From NCBI GenBank assembly GCA_026873275.1, contig JANTUC010000011.1:62001-126000 (forward strand): a stretch of DNA of 64,000 nt, read 5' to 3'. Both the position numbers and the translations under genes were made by a program. Of this stretch, positions 30,264-42,974 are shown piece after piece. The DNA is from Pseudopithomyces maydicus (Eukaryota; Ascomycota; Dothideomycetes; Pleosporales; Didymosphaeriaceae). The first letter of the stretch is position 1. The number at the start of each line of letters is the position of its first letter. The notes beneath the pieces are model-generated. The model searched no databases. It was not told the DNA's origin and was given only the letters and a program-made list of their open reading frames with translations.

Positions 30264-32632
30264 ATGGCTGAAGCTCTAGGGGTCGCCGCGAGCGTAGTCT
30301 CGCTCGTAGCAATCACTGGACAAATTATTCAAACGTAAGCAGCGCAGATGCCGCAAGGCCTTGATACTAATGCAAGTATCAGAACCGCCTATCTTAGTGA
30401 TTTTTTTTAGAGCGTTAAAGATGCCCCAGAAGATGTCCAGATTTTGAGGATGGAATTGGCGATTATTCGTCCTCTGGCGGAGCAAGTGGAAAATCGTGCG
30501 AGGTAATGCTACGAGTTGTCCGGCGCCATACTGGTCAAGGCTGAGATTGAGCCGGGACTAAAGTACTGTGCAGATTCGATCATGAGTCTGGAGGAGCTTG
30601 TCAGGAAGTATGACAAGATTGATCGGAGAGGAGGGATGATGTGGAGGGCTGGATTTGTCTTCGCGAGCAAGCAATTTGACAAGTATATTGGAAGGTTGGA
30701 GCGTTTAAAAGGATACCTCATATTTACGCAGAATGCGCTGATAAAGTAAGTTTTCTAGGCATGTGTATTGCAGATCCGTTTTGGACAGGCAGTCTTGGTC
30801 AGCATATACCCAAAGTCTATACGACCGCTCTCTAAGTGTGTGTAATTCTGATGCAAATTAGCGCTACTCAACACGAGCATTATCGCCTGTCTCAGAGTAT
30901 AGACTCAAATATAGAGAATTTAGAGAATGAGGTGACCTCCGGTATCGCCAATCTCGGAGTCGACAATGCCAAAATGAGCAACATCGCAGCAGAAACCAGA
31001 GACATCGCAAGAGAGATCCTTAAAAACTCACGTGCTTTGGACATGGTACTCGAAGCCATGCCTAAGTCTGACAATACGACCGGCTTGCAAGAATTATCAC
31101 CGATCATTGCAGCCTCCATCAAGAGCGCCGTGGCAGAAATAATGAACCAGCAACAAGATGACTGGAACAAAGTGAAAGCACCACCTCATCGAGTGGCGAG
31201 GCCACCGTACTTCATAACTTCGCTGTCAAGCATACACGAGGAAACAGCACCTGTCATATCAACCAAAGCAGATGACACCATATCAACAATGCACACAGAA
31301 TATTCCATCAAAGAAGATCACGGCGCTTCACTGTCTAGTACCAATTGTAAGAACACATATCTGGGCATAAGAAGCATAATAAAGACGCAAACCACATGGC
31401 ATCAGACCAACTTCTGGTTTGGCACTTTGCACATTCATGGAACTCGACGGACGATCCAAATGCAAGGTGCAAAGTCTGGCGATCTCATCACGTCTGAGGA
31501 AACCTCGCAGACAGATCTGAAGTTTATCCCTGCCCGATGGCTTCTCCGGAAAGGCGCAATCGCAACTATCACCTGGATCACCAAGAACTTCCAGCAGCCA
31601 GTTGTCTGCATGGGTCTACAAGTATTCAACGTGGTCGCTCGAAACAGTCAAATCATCGAGGCATGTAAAGCCTGCGACTTGGCGACAATACAAAGGCTTT
31701 TTGACGAGCGCATTGCATCGCCACTCGACAGAGATGCGAACGGATACATCCTGACGGACTGGGCAATATATCCAATGATCGAACGATTGGCGACTTGGGA
31801 GACACCGTGGATCAAAGATCTCCGGAGATGCTTTGGAGTTTGCCGCTTTCTGATAGATACATGTGGCCTGGACCCTTCTCAATCTCAGGCTCACAAGTGG
31901 GCTGCGAGCAATCGCAGGACAGCGTGGTCCACCCTGCTCATGTTCCAGATCGCAAATCGAGGTCACAAGCATGCCGCAGCGGCAGCCCCATGGTTTGAAA
32001 GAATTCTAAGGCTCTTGATTTGTAAAGCCAGAACAAACCCATTCGCTCAGGCGAAACACTCTCTTGCCGATGTGTTGGAGCTGCAAACAAGACACCTTGA
32101 CAATCCAATCGTGGATTCCTCGTTTAGCATCCTCGCAGGTCAAGAGATGTGGAGTATTGAATGGGACGATTCATTGAGTTCGGAAACGATGTTAGAACCG
32201 GGATACGTATATTGTCCCTCAGCAATCCAATTCATTGAATCGAGGATGATTCCAGCCGCCATTGTTGCTTCCGAAGCGGCCGCCCGGAGTCTTGTAGCCG
32301 TGGACCAAGTCCAAGAATCCTTTCGAAAATGGTCTGTAATATTGGAAAAGGTTTTAGAAGATGCCCCAGACGTCGACGATGATCGAATTTCTGATTTATT
32401 TCTCGCCATAATCGATTCGTTCGATGGCTATGTGAAATTGAACCCTCCTGACTCTAGATCGAAAATCTTCAAAGCATCGATAAAGACCCTAATGCTCTCT
32501 TTGATGCAGTGTGCCGAGAAACGCAAAGTTTCGGGCAACAAAGAAGAAAGACAGATTGAAGTAGACGGATACGGGACCTGGAAGGTCAGTGATGTTTGGA
32601 AGGAGATTGTGTCAAAGGTCTTCGAAACGTAA
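30264..32632 (+). pseudogene. Fungal signalling/ankyrin-type protein, 5' part decayed
   Basis: Begins MAEALGVAASVVSLVAITGQ, the standard N-terminus of fungal NLR-associated and ankyrin-type proteins, with an intron at 30335-30382. The continuing frame then meets TAG at 30408-30410 (between SDFF and SVKDAPEDVQ) and TAA at 30504-30506 (before CYELSGAILVKAE). The frame also shifts by one extra base near 30835. From 30836 on, 598 residues are open: a helical region, then WHQTNFWFGTLHIHGTRR, RWLLRKGAIATITW and an ankyrin-like segment (IIEACKACDLATIQRLFDE), ending KVFET. Both stops could arise from CAG and CAA by C-to-T change. The long 3' frame could still be expressed from an internal start. Confidence 0.65.
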
Positions 32633-33917
32633 CCATGACGGCTTTGATACCGACTGATAGTACCCGCAATTGCCCAAACGCATCTCGTCAAGGAAGTTGA
32701 GGCTTATCTCATTTCCTTGACCCGTCTTTGGCCAAGTACTCCATACCTGGAATTCGTCCCGTACATCAAGCTTTGAATCTTTAACATCAAGCATAATTGT
32801 TAAATTGCCAAAAAAGACTTCACGACCATCACATTCAAAATCAGACAACGCTTAATAAAGACCAACGCCGAATTTTTTGAGAGGCTGGCTACCCCGAAAC
32901 CGCCTTTCTTAGCAGTCGCGGCTACAACAGCTATGTGGATGTGTGGTAACGGATCCTAAGAGATAACAGTCGATTCCTTATATTCGAACCCTGGTATGGG
33001 AACCTGAGCGTTGTTCCGTCCTATGCTGATCAGCGGAAAACAACAAGAGGGTGTCGTTCTTCAATACATTTGTAACCCGCACTCCCCTGATTCCGCGCGC
33101 TAATTCAGCCGTGGTTTCTGCCAGGCCAGCTTAGATAGGAAAGAACTAGAGGAGGATCTAATGCCGCGGGTGCTATACGAAGAGAAGTTCTAAAATCAAA
33201 TTAGTTTTAGTCAAGTAAGAGCTTGACCTATATAGGGTGCAGCAGAATTTCACCGCAGGAACTAGAAAGCGCGTTATATGGTGCTCTGATCTTGTCGCGT
33301 GTACTGTAACTCCCTAGTACGGACACTGTATATATTAAAGAGCCTGGGGCAAGCTTATTGAACCAGCCTTCTTGTTGTATAAGGGAACTCGTTCTCATGG
33401 ATAAACCGCACCAGTGCTGGCCCCATGTGCAGGCTATTCCATTTTAGGAATCTTTCAGCTAGTGCGCAGCTTCGCCACATCTGCGAAAACACCCCGAAAC
33501 CCAAACTCTAGAACACCATCACGATTGGTGGAGCAATTTATCGGGCTTTCACATAGATGGGACAGAAATGCACGAGCGGGCATGTTACATTAGAGCCCCC
33601 AACTCTGACCAGGCTGTTTACACAAAAATCTGTTATATTGCCCGTATTGGTTTAGAGTGACCGACCAAAAAAGTTTATATGGATCCTGGGGTGTGTGAGA
33701 TGCGGCAGGATCCGTGTTCCCGCTCCGATAACCCCTACCGATCGATTCGTTCTCGGGGATGCGACAGAGATTTGTACTACCTCCCAAGACGTGCGCGATC
33801 AGCGGATGCGATCTCTTGCGGGGCACTCGCTCTCGCCAAAATGTCGGGCTGTGTATATTTATATATATGATTGGGAGCCCGCCACTGCGCACTTTCAAAG
33901 GCATCTGCGTATACACC
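32633..33917. other. Intergenic interval
   Basis: About 1.3 kb without a supported gene on either strand. It contains the promoter of the 7TM gene; a TATA-like tatatttatatata is at about 33856-33870, roughly 50 bp before its start codon. Confidence 0.4.
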
Positions 33918-35299
33918 ATGTCTAACGATGCTCCTGAAAGCAGGGCCCCGGAATTTGTGTGGCTGACGGGTACGATGCTAGCTTGTACGTGTATTGTGTT
34001 CTTATCAAGACTCCACGACGCATGTGGGGGGTTCCAGAAACTCGCCATTTTTCACCTCATGGCATATACTCTATTTACGATAAGCGGGGCCTCAACTAAC
34101 TTTACACATACAACTTCCAGTGTCAGTTTTTGCCGTGTTTATACGGTTTTGGTCACGTATTATTCTCAAGGCAGAGCTCTGGTGGGATGACTGGCTTGCA
34201 TTGCTATCCTTGGTGCGTATCCTACCATCCTTTCGCTTACTGAATGATAGCCATCTAAGACCATATGCAGATACCAGTCGTCACGGTATGCGGATTATTC
34301 ATACACTGGACGAACATCGGTTTCGGAAAACACGTCAAAGACGTACCGAAACACGACATCGTAGAAGGATTGAAATTCCTCTATGCTGGCGAAATACCTT
34401 ATGCCATCGGAATTACCCTTCCAAAGCTATCCGTGTTATTTCTGTATGCCCGAATCTTTGGCTTCCAGAGGCGATATACAGTCATGCTATGGATCACGGG
34501 CGTCTTGGTCGTAGCTTGGGTTATCTTCCACACGCTGTCGTCGATTTGGCAGTGCACACCTATATCAAAGGCTTGGAATAAAGGGATACCAGGAACCTGT
34601 CTGAACTATTCCCAATGGTGCGTATTGTGACTTCATATCACGTCGAGACATTGCGTCATACAGCGTTTTCCAACCTCTGTCGCCCTTAAAGTATTCTTAT
34701 TCGGTATTGACTGACCCAACCTCGTTCGTCTCTAGGTGGCTTTGGAGCTCTATATCTAGCGTCATCATCGATACCATGATCCTAATCCTGCCGCTTCCCA
34801 GTCTATGGGGCCTCCATTTACATCTGGGGCGAAAGATCCTTATACTTGGCCTTTTCATATGCGGTTACGCGTAAGTTCCCGAATTTTACCCGACGGTCAA
34901 GTGCCGAGAGAAGAAAAGACTAAAAGCCTATATAGGGTAATAGTTATATCGATCGGTCGTACAGTGGTGAATCTCCAACAAGGAGATAAGCTTCAAAAGG
35001 ATATCACATGTAGGTGCAATCTCCCTCACTGCTCCTTTGTACTAATCATATGGTTGCAAGGGAATTTCTACGACGACGCTACCTGGATAGTCTCGGAAGG
35101 GCCGGTTTCAATTGTGAGCATCTGCTTACCTTGTATCTTCTCGTTTGCGAAGAGAGGTATCGCGGAGGGACCTGGCGCGTTATTTCGTATTGGGTCTGAT
35201 AATTCAAGGCAGCGAGCTCGATTGCCTTCAGACAGCGAAGGAGCTCAGTTGCATATATTAGAGCATCAGAGCTCTATTAAGACTGATAGTAGTGTCTAG
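33918..35299 (+). CDS. Fungal rhodopsin-domain 7TM protein (Pth11/SatP-like, no CFEM)
   Basis: Six exons (33918-33984, 34121-34212, 34271-34617, 34736-34870, 34936-35009, 35061-35299) join to 954 nt, 317 aa. Segments match this family in order: SVFAVFIRFWSRII then AELWWDDWLALLSL; VNIGFGKH-type loop (TNIGFGKHV); EIPYAIGITLPKLSVLFLYARIFG; WQCTPISKAWN; MILILPLPSLWGL with LGRKILILGLFICGY; VISIGRTVV; and ATWIVSEGPVSIVSICLP. It should be a plasma-membrane seven-helix receptor-like protein; such proteins without a CFEM domain are numerous in plant-associated fungi and mostly uncharacterised. Some helices are short compared with typical members, notably between exons 2 and 3. Confidence 0.85.
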
Positions 35300-35673
35300 A
35301 CGAGAGACATTTGGGTATATCTGTAATACCGAGACCAATATTCATATTTCATTGTCGTTTTCAGCCGGCCATCTCTCGTTCCACTCTGTAGAAAATTCAG
35401 GCTCCCTTCTATACGAGAGTGAACCAGCTACCACAGCTAACTCAGCTAGTAGGCTAGCACTCGGAATCTAAGCGAAGCCCACGTGAGGATACATGTGACC
35501 TTGAGGGTCTTGTCAGGGAATGATCTGCTTGGAATGACTAGTAAGTAATTATAAATCGAGAAGTATTACGGAGCGTTTCAGATACTAGGGAGTGACAGTG
35601 AGTCGGGCTCTGGAGAGAAACTAGCGAGAGCGATTCCCTCCATTACGGGCACAGTGGTCCTTACATCGTCAGT

Positions 35674-36000
35674 TCACAGCGTAACTCCCAAAAACGCATC
35701 TGGTCCTGCTTTCCGTGTTCGCAGGACGTAGTAATCGGAGTCGACTGCGTAAATCTGGCAGAATTGCTCCAAATCGCTTGCTTTGAAGACCCCTGCGAAC
35801 GCTGCCCCGTTGCCATCCTGGTCGTAGAAAGGTGTTCCAACCAAGGTGTCAGTTTTCGATTCGTTCAAATATATCTGGAACCAAAGGTTCTTATTGAAGT
35901 TCGCCATCACAGTGTCTGTTGGCTTGCCTAGCGTCCCCAGGTGGCATTTCCGTCGTACTTATCAGTAAGTAAGCCCCCGATGAAATGGTTTATGCAGGAC
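35674..36000 (-). CDS. Possible last exon(s) of an unknown protein
   Basis: The frame from 35912 down to 35674 encodes ANFNKNLWFQIYLNESKTD, then an acidic, aromatic segment, ending DAFLGVTL. It has protein-like composition and an N-glycosylation sequon. Upstream, DKYDGNATWG lies in another frame; one base missing in the C4 run 35935-35938 would join the two. No start or signal peptide could be assigned. Another coding-like fragment (VGPNVPPGTHVIYIE) occurs further upstream near 36280-36330 on the same strand, so this may be a multi-exon gene that I could not assemble. Confidence 0.35.
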
Positions 36001-36605
36001 AATTTATGGTATTTCCCCGTAAACCATAATATAGGCTGTGCAGAGCCCTTTTCTTGGAGCATTAGCGCAGATCTAAACAAAATCTCTGGTCGACATTGGC
36101 TGAGAAATATTCAGCCCCCAAAGTCGCCTATAGCTCTGATGAATACTGAGCAAAGTGCATAATATATTAATTGCTGATCGACAGTGGCAGTTGTTGCGCA
36201 AGGCTGAGCCGAACAAAGGATAAACACAGCCCCGAGCAGAAATGCAACATCTCACCATCCACTTCGCGATACGAGTTGTTCTATGTAAATGACATGGGTT
36301 CCAGGAGGAACATTGGGTCCAACGCTGCAATAACAAATGAGCACTCTAACCTCTGCCACCGATAGCGACTCCTGTACAGTTACTTAAGACGTCGATTGAC
36401 AACCATTGTACTTGTTGCTTTGTCACCTAAGAATTGTAACCACTTACACATGTACATGGGAGTCTACAATCCAACACACGGCCCATAGCGGCAGAACAAA
36501 GACTTCTGATTTCATATCTCCTTGAATAAATAGTACGTGTACATATATACCGCGTGAAAAGTTTCCAATACGTATTAAGATGGGGTGAAACACGCGGCGA
36601 AAATA

Positions 36606-38618
36606 TCAGTGGCTGTTTCCTGATTTTCCATTTCCCTGAAACGTCATCGGCATCTGATAAGCGCCTCTTTCAGCAAAATGTCGACCTTTGGCAGGGATGC
36701 GCTCTGCAAGAACTCTTGAGCTTCCCGAAGTCGTCAATAAAACCTTAAAAGACCGTCTGGTTTCTGCTTGCGCCCGGAAGATTGTGTCAAGAAAGTCATG
36801 ACACCACTCTTGATTACCTCCCCACTCAAGTGCATTCAAATCGTGTATAACGCAGAACTTCAGTACAGGCGTGCAAACAAGCAGTCGATGAAGAGCCTCC
36901 AGTGCCCCTGGAAAAGACTTGCTGCTTCCGTCCAGGTTGTTGATGTTCTCCAAATCGATGCTTAAGTCGTCCTCGTCTACGCTGAACTGTAACAACTGGG
37001 TGATGAAAGAATATACTAGACCTATCATCCCAGCCTGTTCGCAATTCAGAGTATTGTTACTATGACGGGGTCTCTGACAAAAATGAGATATGATCGGCGC
37101 TGACACCTTCCACGCGGTAAACACGACATTCATGGCTGCGGCTTGGGCACCAGACATCGTATGAGTTGCCGCAGGCCCAGATACCCAGAGTGTTCGAGAA
37201 ACGTTTTCTTCGGTCATCCATTTCTGCAAAGCAGAGCTGGTATTGGCATCACACATCCAAAATTGCCCGCTGTTGAATAATCTGTGGCCTTCGTCTCCAA
37301 CAATGAAAGCTTCTAGTCGACGTGCCTCATTATTCAGAACCTCTCTTTGGACCCGGTCATGGGTTTCTGGAACATGCTCAATGATGTTCTTTCTGGGAGG
37401 TGTTGAAATGGTCTTCGGTGCGGCTTCCTCTGTCGCTTGCATCTGATACATTGCCATCGCTTTCAAGAAAGCCTGCATAAACTCTCCAGGGTCGCTGCTG
37501 GATCCGTTCTGAGCCCACTGATTCTGACGCTGGCGCAAAAGCTCTGCTTTGCTAAAGTCCACGTCTCTGTGGATCATCTCGACTCTGGCCGCCATTGCGA
37601 TGGGGAGAGATCTATTGAACATGTGACTTATTGTGTCTTTGATGGCTCTTACGGCATCTTCAAACCTAGTTTTGATACTATCATTGAACGAACCGAAGAA
37701 CTTTGACCTTGACGATCGGAGATACCAGTCGATAACATCGCGGAAGAATCGAAATACAAGACTGTAGACTTTTGATAGTTGCTCACGCATCGCTGGCGTT
37801 CGAATGACGTCAATTAACTGAACGCAATAACTGCTTTCGATTGCAATTTCCGTCACCGCATTTGATAGTGTCTCAGCAATCTCTTCATGGTTCACAGAAG
37901 CCTTGATTCGTTAGTAAGATCGTTGTTTTGAAGACCGCTACTTTACCTGCACAATCAAGGAGATACTCCCACAGAATACTGAAGCATACATATTCTGCTG
38001 TGGGAAAATGTCGAAGACTCGTTTGTGGGCTTCAGCATTCCGACAGATTCTTTGAAAGTTTTTGTATATCTGGGTCATTAATCAGCCCCAAACTTGTGAT
38101 GTATGACGATCGATCGAACCTTGCCATGGGTTGACTTCCACTGTGTTTCTTGATTCTCTACAAAGAGTTTCAAATCCTTAAAATCACGTGCGATGAAACC
38201 TTCCATGGCTTCATTGGCTTGTAATTTCGTGGATTGTCGCTGTTTGCCGAATAATGCTCCTATTTTCCCCAGTCTTGATGGTTTAACCTCCTTTTCCATC
38301 TCGTTACAAACTGCCTGCAGGGATCGCCGAGCGATTTCTGCTGCGCTAAAATCCAAAGCCCTGGTTCACATTAGTACATGCATATTAACTTGTGTCTATA
38401 ATTATGATAACTTACAAGGAGTCATCAGTATCTTCAAAGTAGCTTCGAAGTCGTTGATCAAGAGCTCTTTCCTCCTCAGCATCGAGATTCTCTTGTGCAG
38501 AGATAGTAGCCCTCTCAAGATCCGTCGTTCCGTCTAACTGGTCGGTAAATCTCCGGACGAGGCTGATACTGGCTGTCTCGTTCATCTCCTGAGACATCAC
38601 AACTATTTTGCCCGCCAT
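36606..38618 (-). CDS. Fungal STAND-like protein with degenerate NTPase region
   Basis: Exons 38416-38618, 38120-38360, 37947-38069 and 36606-37901 give 1863 nt (620 aa). Residues about 70-250 show the conserved helical N-domain seen before NACHT-type modules in many ascomycete proteins (SLVFRFFRDVIDWYLRSSRS, then KFFGSFND). About 370-600 resembles an NTPase fold: TLWVSGPAATHT stands where a P-loop would be but lacks GxGKT/S, and VLKFCVIHDLNALEW takes the Walker B position with weak acidic content. It is therefore probably a non-hydrolysing relative of signalling NTPases. It ends soon after this region with no repeat domain. Divergent from the AAA ATPase gene with about 490 bp between starts. 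Confidence 0.7.
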
Positions 38619-39111
38619 GTAGTCCACAAAGCATAAGATTAGTGCAAGTGTCAGGCGAGAATGCCGAAAAATTTCAGATGGTAAGAGAAAAAGCCAACCT
38701 ACGATCAGCCTTGTACATGCATGCTTGATCTTCGAGTGCTCCTGGTAGGTAACAGCAGATGCTTATCAATCAGTCTGCGTGGGGGAATTTTGATAAGAGA
38801 AGAATAATAAAATCTGAATGTAGTGTGTGTTTATCATTATTCATAAGCTGGGTGAACGGATGATATTGAAAATCCGCCATGAGCGAGCCAATCACCAAAC
38901 AGAATCGCCCTACCACATCGTATTCTCTGTCGCACAGTGGGGCAGTGCAAAGAGGGGAAGTTGCGGCTCAAACAAAATCTAGACTCACAAGGCTGAGTTC
39001 TGCTAAGCCTTTTAAACCATGTGATACTCGAGATGAGCTCCACTTGTCATTGACGGCTACACATCGCTTCCGTTCGATCAAGGCTATCACCCTTTATACC
39101 ATTTTGAAAAA

Positions 39112-42100
39112 ATGTCAGCTTCCCTGCTGAATCCAGTCGATAACATATTACCACAACCCATCAGCGATGTGACCCAAGTGGAAGATGAAATCAAACCCAC
39201 GGTTGAGATTGACCGTGGAGCAACGGAACAAGAGTTGGCATCACATGAAGTCGGTGACTCCCCTGCCATACCCCCTGAAAATGGGCAATCACAAGGTCTG
39301 TGATTTCTACTTCTTTATTCATACAATGTTTAAGAATCTTGCTCTTGAAATCACAACGAATACGCTAAGGCTTTCATGCATAGATGTAAGCCCAGCCAGT
39401 AAATCCGAAGCATTACCAACAGCCAAGTCGATTAATAAAAGGGTGGAAGAGGCCATCATGAGAATAATGAATGCTTCAGAGTATGACAAAGAGGTTATTG
39501 TTCGTGCAGATCATGTATCTGTGTCTATTGGAGGATCTAGTCTGTATGCGATTCCATGGTCATTTTGCTCAACTTTGAAGGTAAGAATCATGAGGTCGAT
39601 CAAGATTTACTTTTACTCATAGGCTTAGCATATGGAATCCTTCCTTCAAGAGGTGTACTTTGATGATAAAAATTCCCTTGCGGGAATTTCAAAGAGGTCA
39701 TATCTCATCGAATGTACCCACGAAGGATACCTAAAAGGAACAGTTCTACACCAAGGATATGACACAGTCATATCTCCGGGATGGAGCATACTATGTAGCA
39801 TCGTGGAAGATCCAACCGAAGATGTGCCCGAGAAACTCACCACGTACGATACAAGAGTCAGATATCAACTCGATTGCTTTCGCAGAGGCGATAATGGAAG
39901 TGCGAGCGATTTCATGTGGTCTATTACTTCGAATGAACCCACAAACTTCGAGTACGACTACGATCAAAGAGGAGACCTACCGGTCATAGAAGAAAAAAGA
40001 TCATCGTTTGCTCTTCTGGGTCGCGATTGGCCAAGCCCAAGGATGAGTTTAAGGGTAACATCAAGCGGCCACAACATGACATAGTGACATCTATTTTTCT
40101 CCAAGTTCACTCTCATTACCTGTTGAACTTCCTTCGTTCTACCATTCAGTATACTACCATGAGCAGAGATGATTACGCAGCTGGATATCTATACTACCCG
40201 TACATGGATCTTTTTCGTCATCGCGAAGAAATGGAAATGTACAAGACAAGCAAATCCGAGAGTCGCTCCAAACATTCCGACGCATACAACGAGCAATGTG
40301 ACAAACACATTGATGTTCTCTTGAAGTATCTAGACTCTTTGCCTATGATACGTTATGCTCAGATGAGACTGCTCCAGACAAAACCGCAATCAATGGTTAC
40401 ATTTGCAGGAGTTGCGCTCTTGCTTAAGCCGTTGACCAACGTCTACGTTCATGAGAGCGGAAAACTGAATGCGTACGTAGTGGACAAGTTGAAGGGCGGA
40501 GTTAGCTATCCAGCCGAGATCACCGCTCCTACAAAGATTGATACATATGCCATCCGCATATGGAATCTTCAGTTTGATGGGAATCGTATTTATCGGAAGA
40601 GTCATTGGGTACATATTCCATATTTCGACGGGGAGCGAGAAATCACAACGCTACTAGTATATCCCACAGAGTACACCGATCATTTGGATGACTCCGCAAC
40701 CAGGAAACATCTCATCAGCCGGGGGAAAAGTATTTCGGCTACTGCAAGCAACCTACTTTTTTGGAATATACTGGGCCAGGATTGAGAGAAGGGTGGAAAT
40801 CTGTAAGTTTTCCCCAAAATGTTACATGCTTGCCTGATATGTATATCTAGTATAAACGAGCCAGAGCTGTAGTAGATCATGTCCACAAGCCTTGGGTAGA
40901 AAAGAATTTCGAAGAATTGTTATATTGGGATCTTACCCGTCTTGACGCCGAAGACACCCTAGGTGAAGATCTCAGAGCCATTCAATGCGAATGCGCGCAA
41001 TGCTCCCAATCTCGATCGATGAATCAGGTGCGAGAGGTCATCAGATTCAGTGACTATGATGATATAAAACCAAAGGAGAAAGACAAGCTACTCGATCACC
41101 AATACATGCTTCTCGCATCGCACATGTACGCCTTCATGCTTCAAGACAGAGAGTACGGTAGGCTCATCCAATGCCCAAAAATGCAGCAAAGTCATATTTT
41201 TACGATTTGTAGCTGACTCAAGTGTAGACATTATTGAGGTAGATGGATTAAGAGAACCTACGATAGCTGAAGATGCCATCAGTCGCTTGGTAATGGATGA
41301 GGCAAACAAAGGGGTTATCAAAGCGATTGCGAGGACTTATACCCAGAACAGATCAGCTTCGAGATTCAACGCCGACTTCATTCATGGAAAAGGCGAGGGA
41401 CAAATCTTGCTACTTCATGGACCACCGGGAACCGGGAAGACTTTAACTGCAGGTGTGTGGTCCTAAGAATGAACGAATTTGTAATCCTATACTAATTATA
41501 ACTCCAGAATCGGTTGCTGAGTTCACTAAGAGACCTTTACTTAATCTTACAGCTGCAGATCTTGGTGAAGATACTGAGCACCTAGAGGAAAACCTGTTGC
41601 GCTATTTCAAATACGCTAACGATTGGGACGCAGTCGTTCTCATTGACGAAGCTGATATCTACCTCGAAGCTCGTTCCGTTGATGATTTGAAACGCAATGG
41701 TGTAGTTTCAATTTTCCTCCGTGCACTGGACTACTTCCGAGGCATTTTGTTCCTGACGACGAATCGTGTTGGTCGCTTTGATGAAGCATTCATGACTCGT
41801 ATACACGTTGCAGTTGGTTATGAGCGCCTCAACGACGCTGCTAGAGAGCAGATCTGGGATAACATGTTTGATAAACTCGACGAGGATTTCAAGCGAGGCG
41901 GGCCGCAGATCGACTAGTAGGTTGTCCTTGGTCCTCACACGGATACAGTTCTAATTCTATAGCCATCGACATGTAAAACGGTATGTCAAGCAGGACGAAG
42001 ACGTCAAAGCTCTCGAATGGAACGGCAGGGAGATCAGAAACGGTATGTTCATGAAGTTTACATGTACATGATACTCATACTGATCAAAATTATAAGCATT

Positions 42101-42350
42101 CCAAACAGCTGTGGCTCTCGCAGTCAACGATAGCAAGGAAGCCGATGAGCGAAGTAAAAGCTCCAGTCCGTCCATTCCAGAGATCAAGGAAAAGCATGTC
42201 GAGCAAGTAGTGAAGCTCTCTACTGCCTTTAAGAAATACATGAAGGCAACTCGGCACAATATGGATGAATCGGAAAACTCTTACTGGCTCCGGAATCGTG
42301 ACGATAACGCCAACACACCGACACCAAAACGGAGAGAACCGGCATTGTAA
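39112..42350 (+). CDS. DUF7025-type AAA+ ATPase (two frame breaks)
   Basis: Exons 39112-39295, 39384-39580, 39629-40802, 40851-41157, 41228-41452, 41508-41916, 41963-42042 and 42097-42350 total 2830 nt; two added bases give 2832 (943 aa). The N-terminal two thirds matches the fungal DUF7025 region (SFLQEVYFDDKNS, SPYLL-like HSHYLLNFLRST, KYFGYCKQPTF). The AAA core has Walker A HGPPGTGKT, Walker B VVLIDEAD, sensor 1 TTNRVGRFDEAF and arginine-finger-type TRIHVAV, followed by the lid and a charged tail. Breaks lie near 40018-40020 (before RLAKPKDEF) and at the G5 run 40721-40725 (ISRG to KYFGY). The class is abundant in Pezizomycotina; cellular role unknown. Confidence 0.85.
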
Positions 42351-42974
42351 AGCAGATGCAGGCGTAGAGGGGCTTGGAATATTGTTTCAAACACTCAGCA
42401 ATGATGTTTGTTTCTTTCACCCTGTTAAAAATTTGGAGACATTCATCTTTCGATTCTCTTTGAGAAAGGCCTGTATGGATCTCTTTCAATGCTAATAATA
42501 CAACGCTAAGCCATGGCCAGTTGTATATTTGTTGATTTATATATCCAACCGAAGTTTCTGTACGCTCTTTAGCAAACTGTCTGTCGATTTCTCAGCCAGC
42601 AAAAAACAAAATGCAATCTTTCCACTATTAGGTTCGCGACAGATGGAACCTTTTCTAAATTCTAACTTGGTATTTTAAAGTGAGAAATGCAACACAAGGA
42701 TACAGATAGCAATTGGCTAGGAATACTAATGCGAAAACGGATAGGAAAATGCAGAATAGTTTTCATTATACCAGACAGCTATTTGCAAAGTATCAGATCT
42801 TGATAAACTCTAGAACTACTGATTACGGTATAGTGTATGTACCATTCAGTGTGGAATAAATCAATCACTTTCGTCATTCGATTTATATTCTATGTCTAAA
42901 TACTTTCATTTCTACTTACAACAACGATATAGCTTCCGTCGGTCTAGTACATAGAGGAGATACAAATATCCTAC
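42351..42974. other. Convergent 3' regions
   Basis: AT-rich interval between two converging genes; nothing else seen. Confidence 0.45.
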
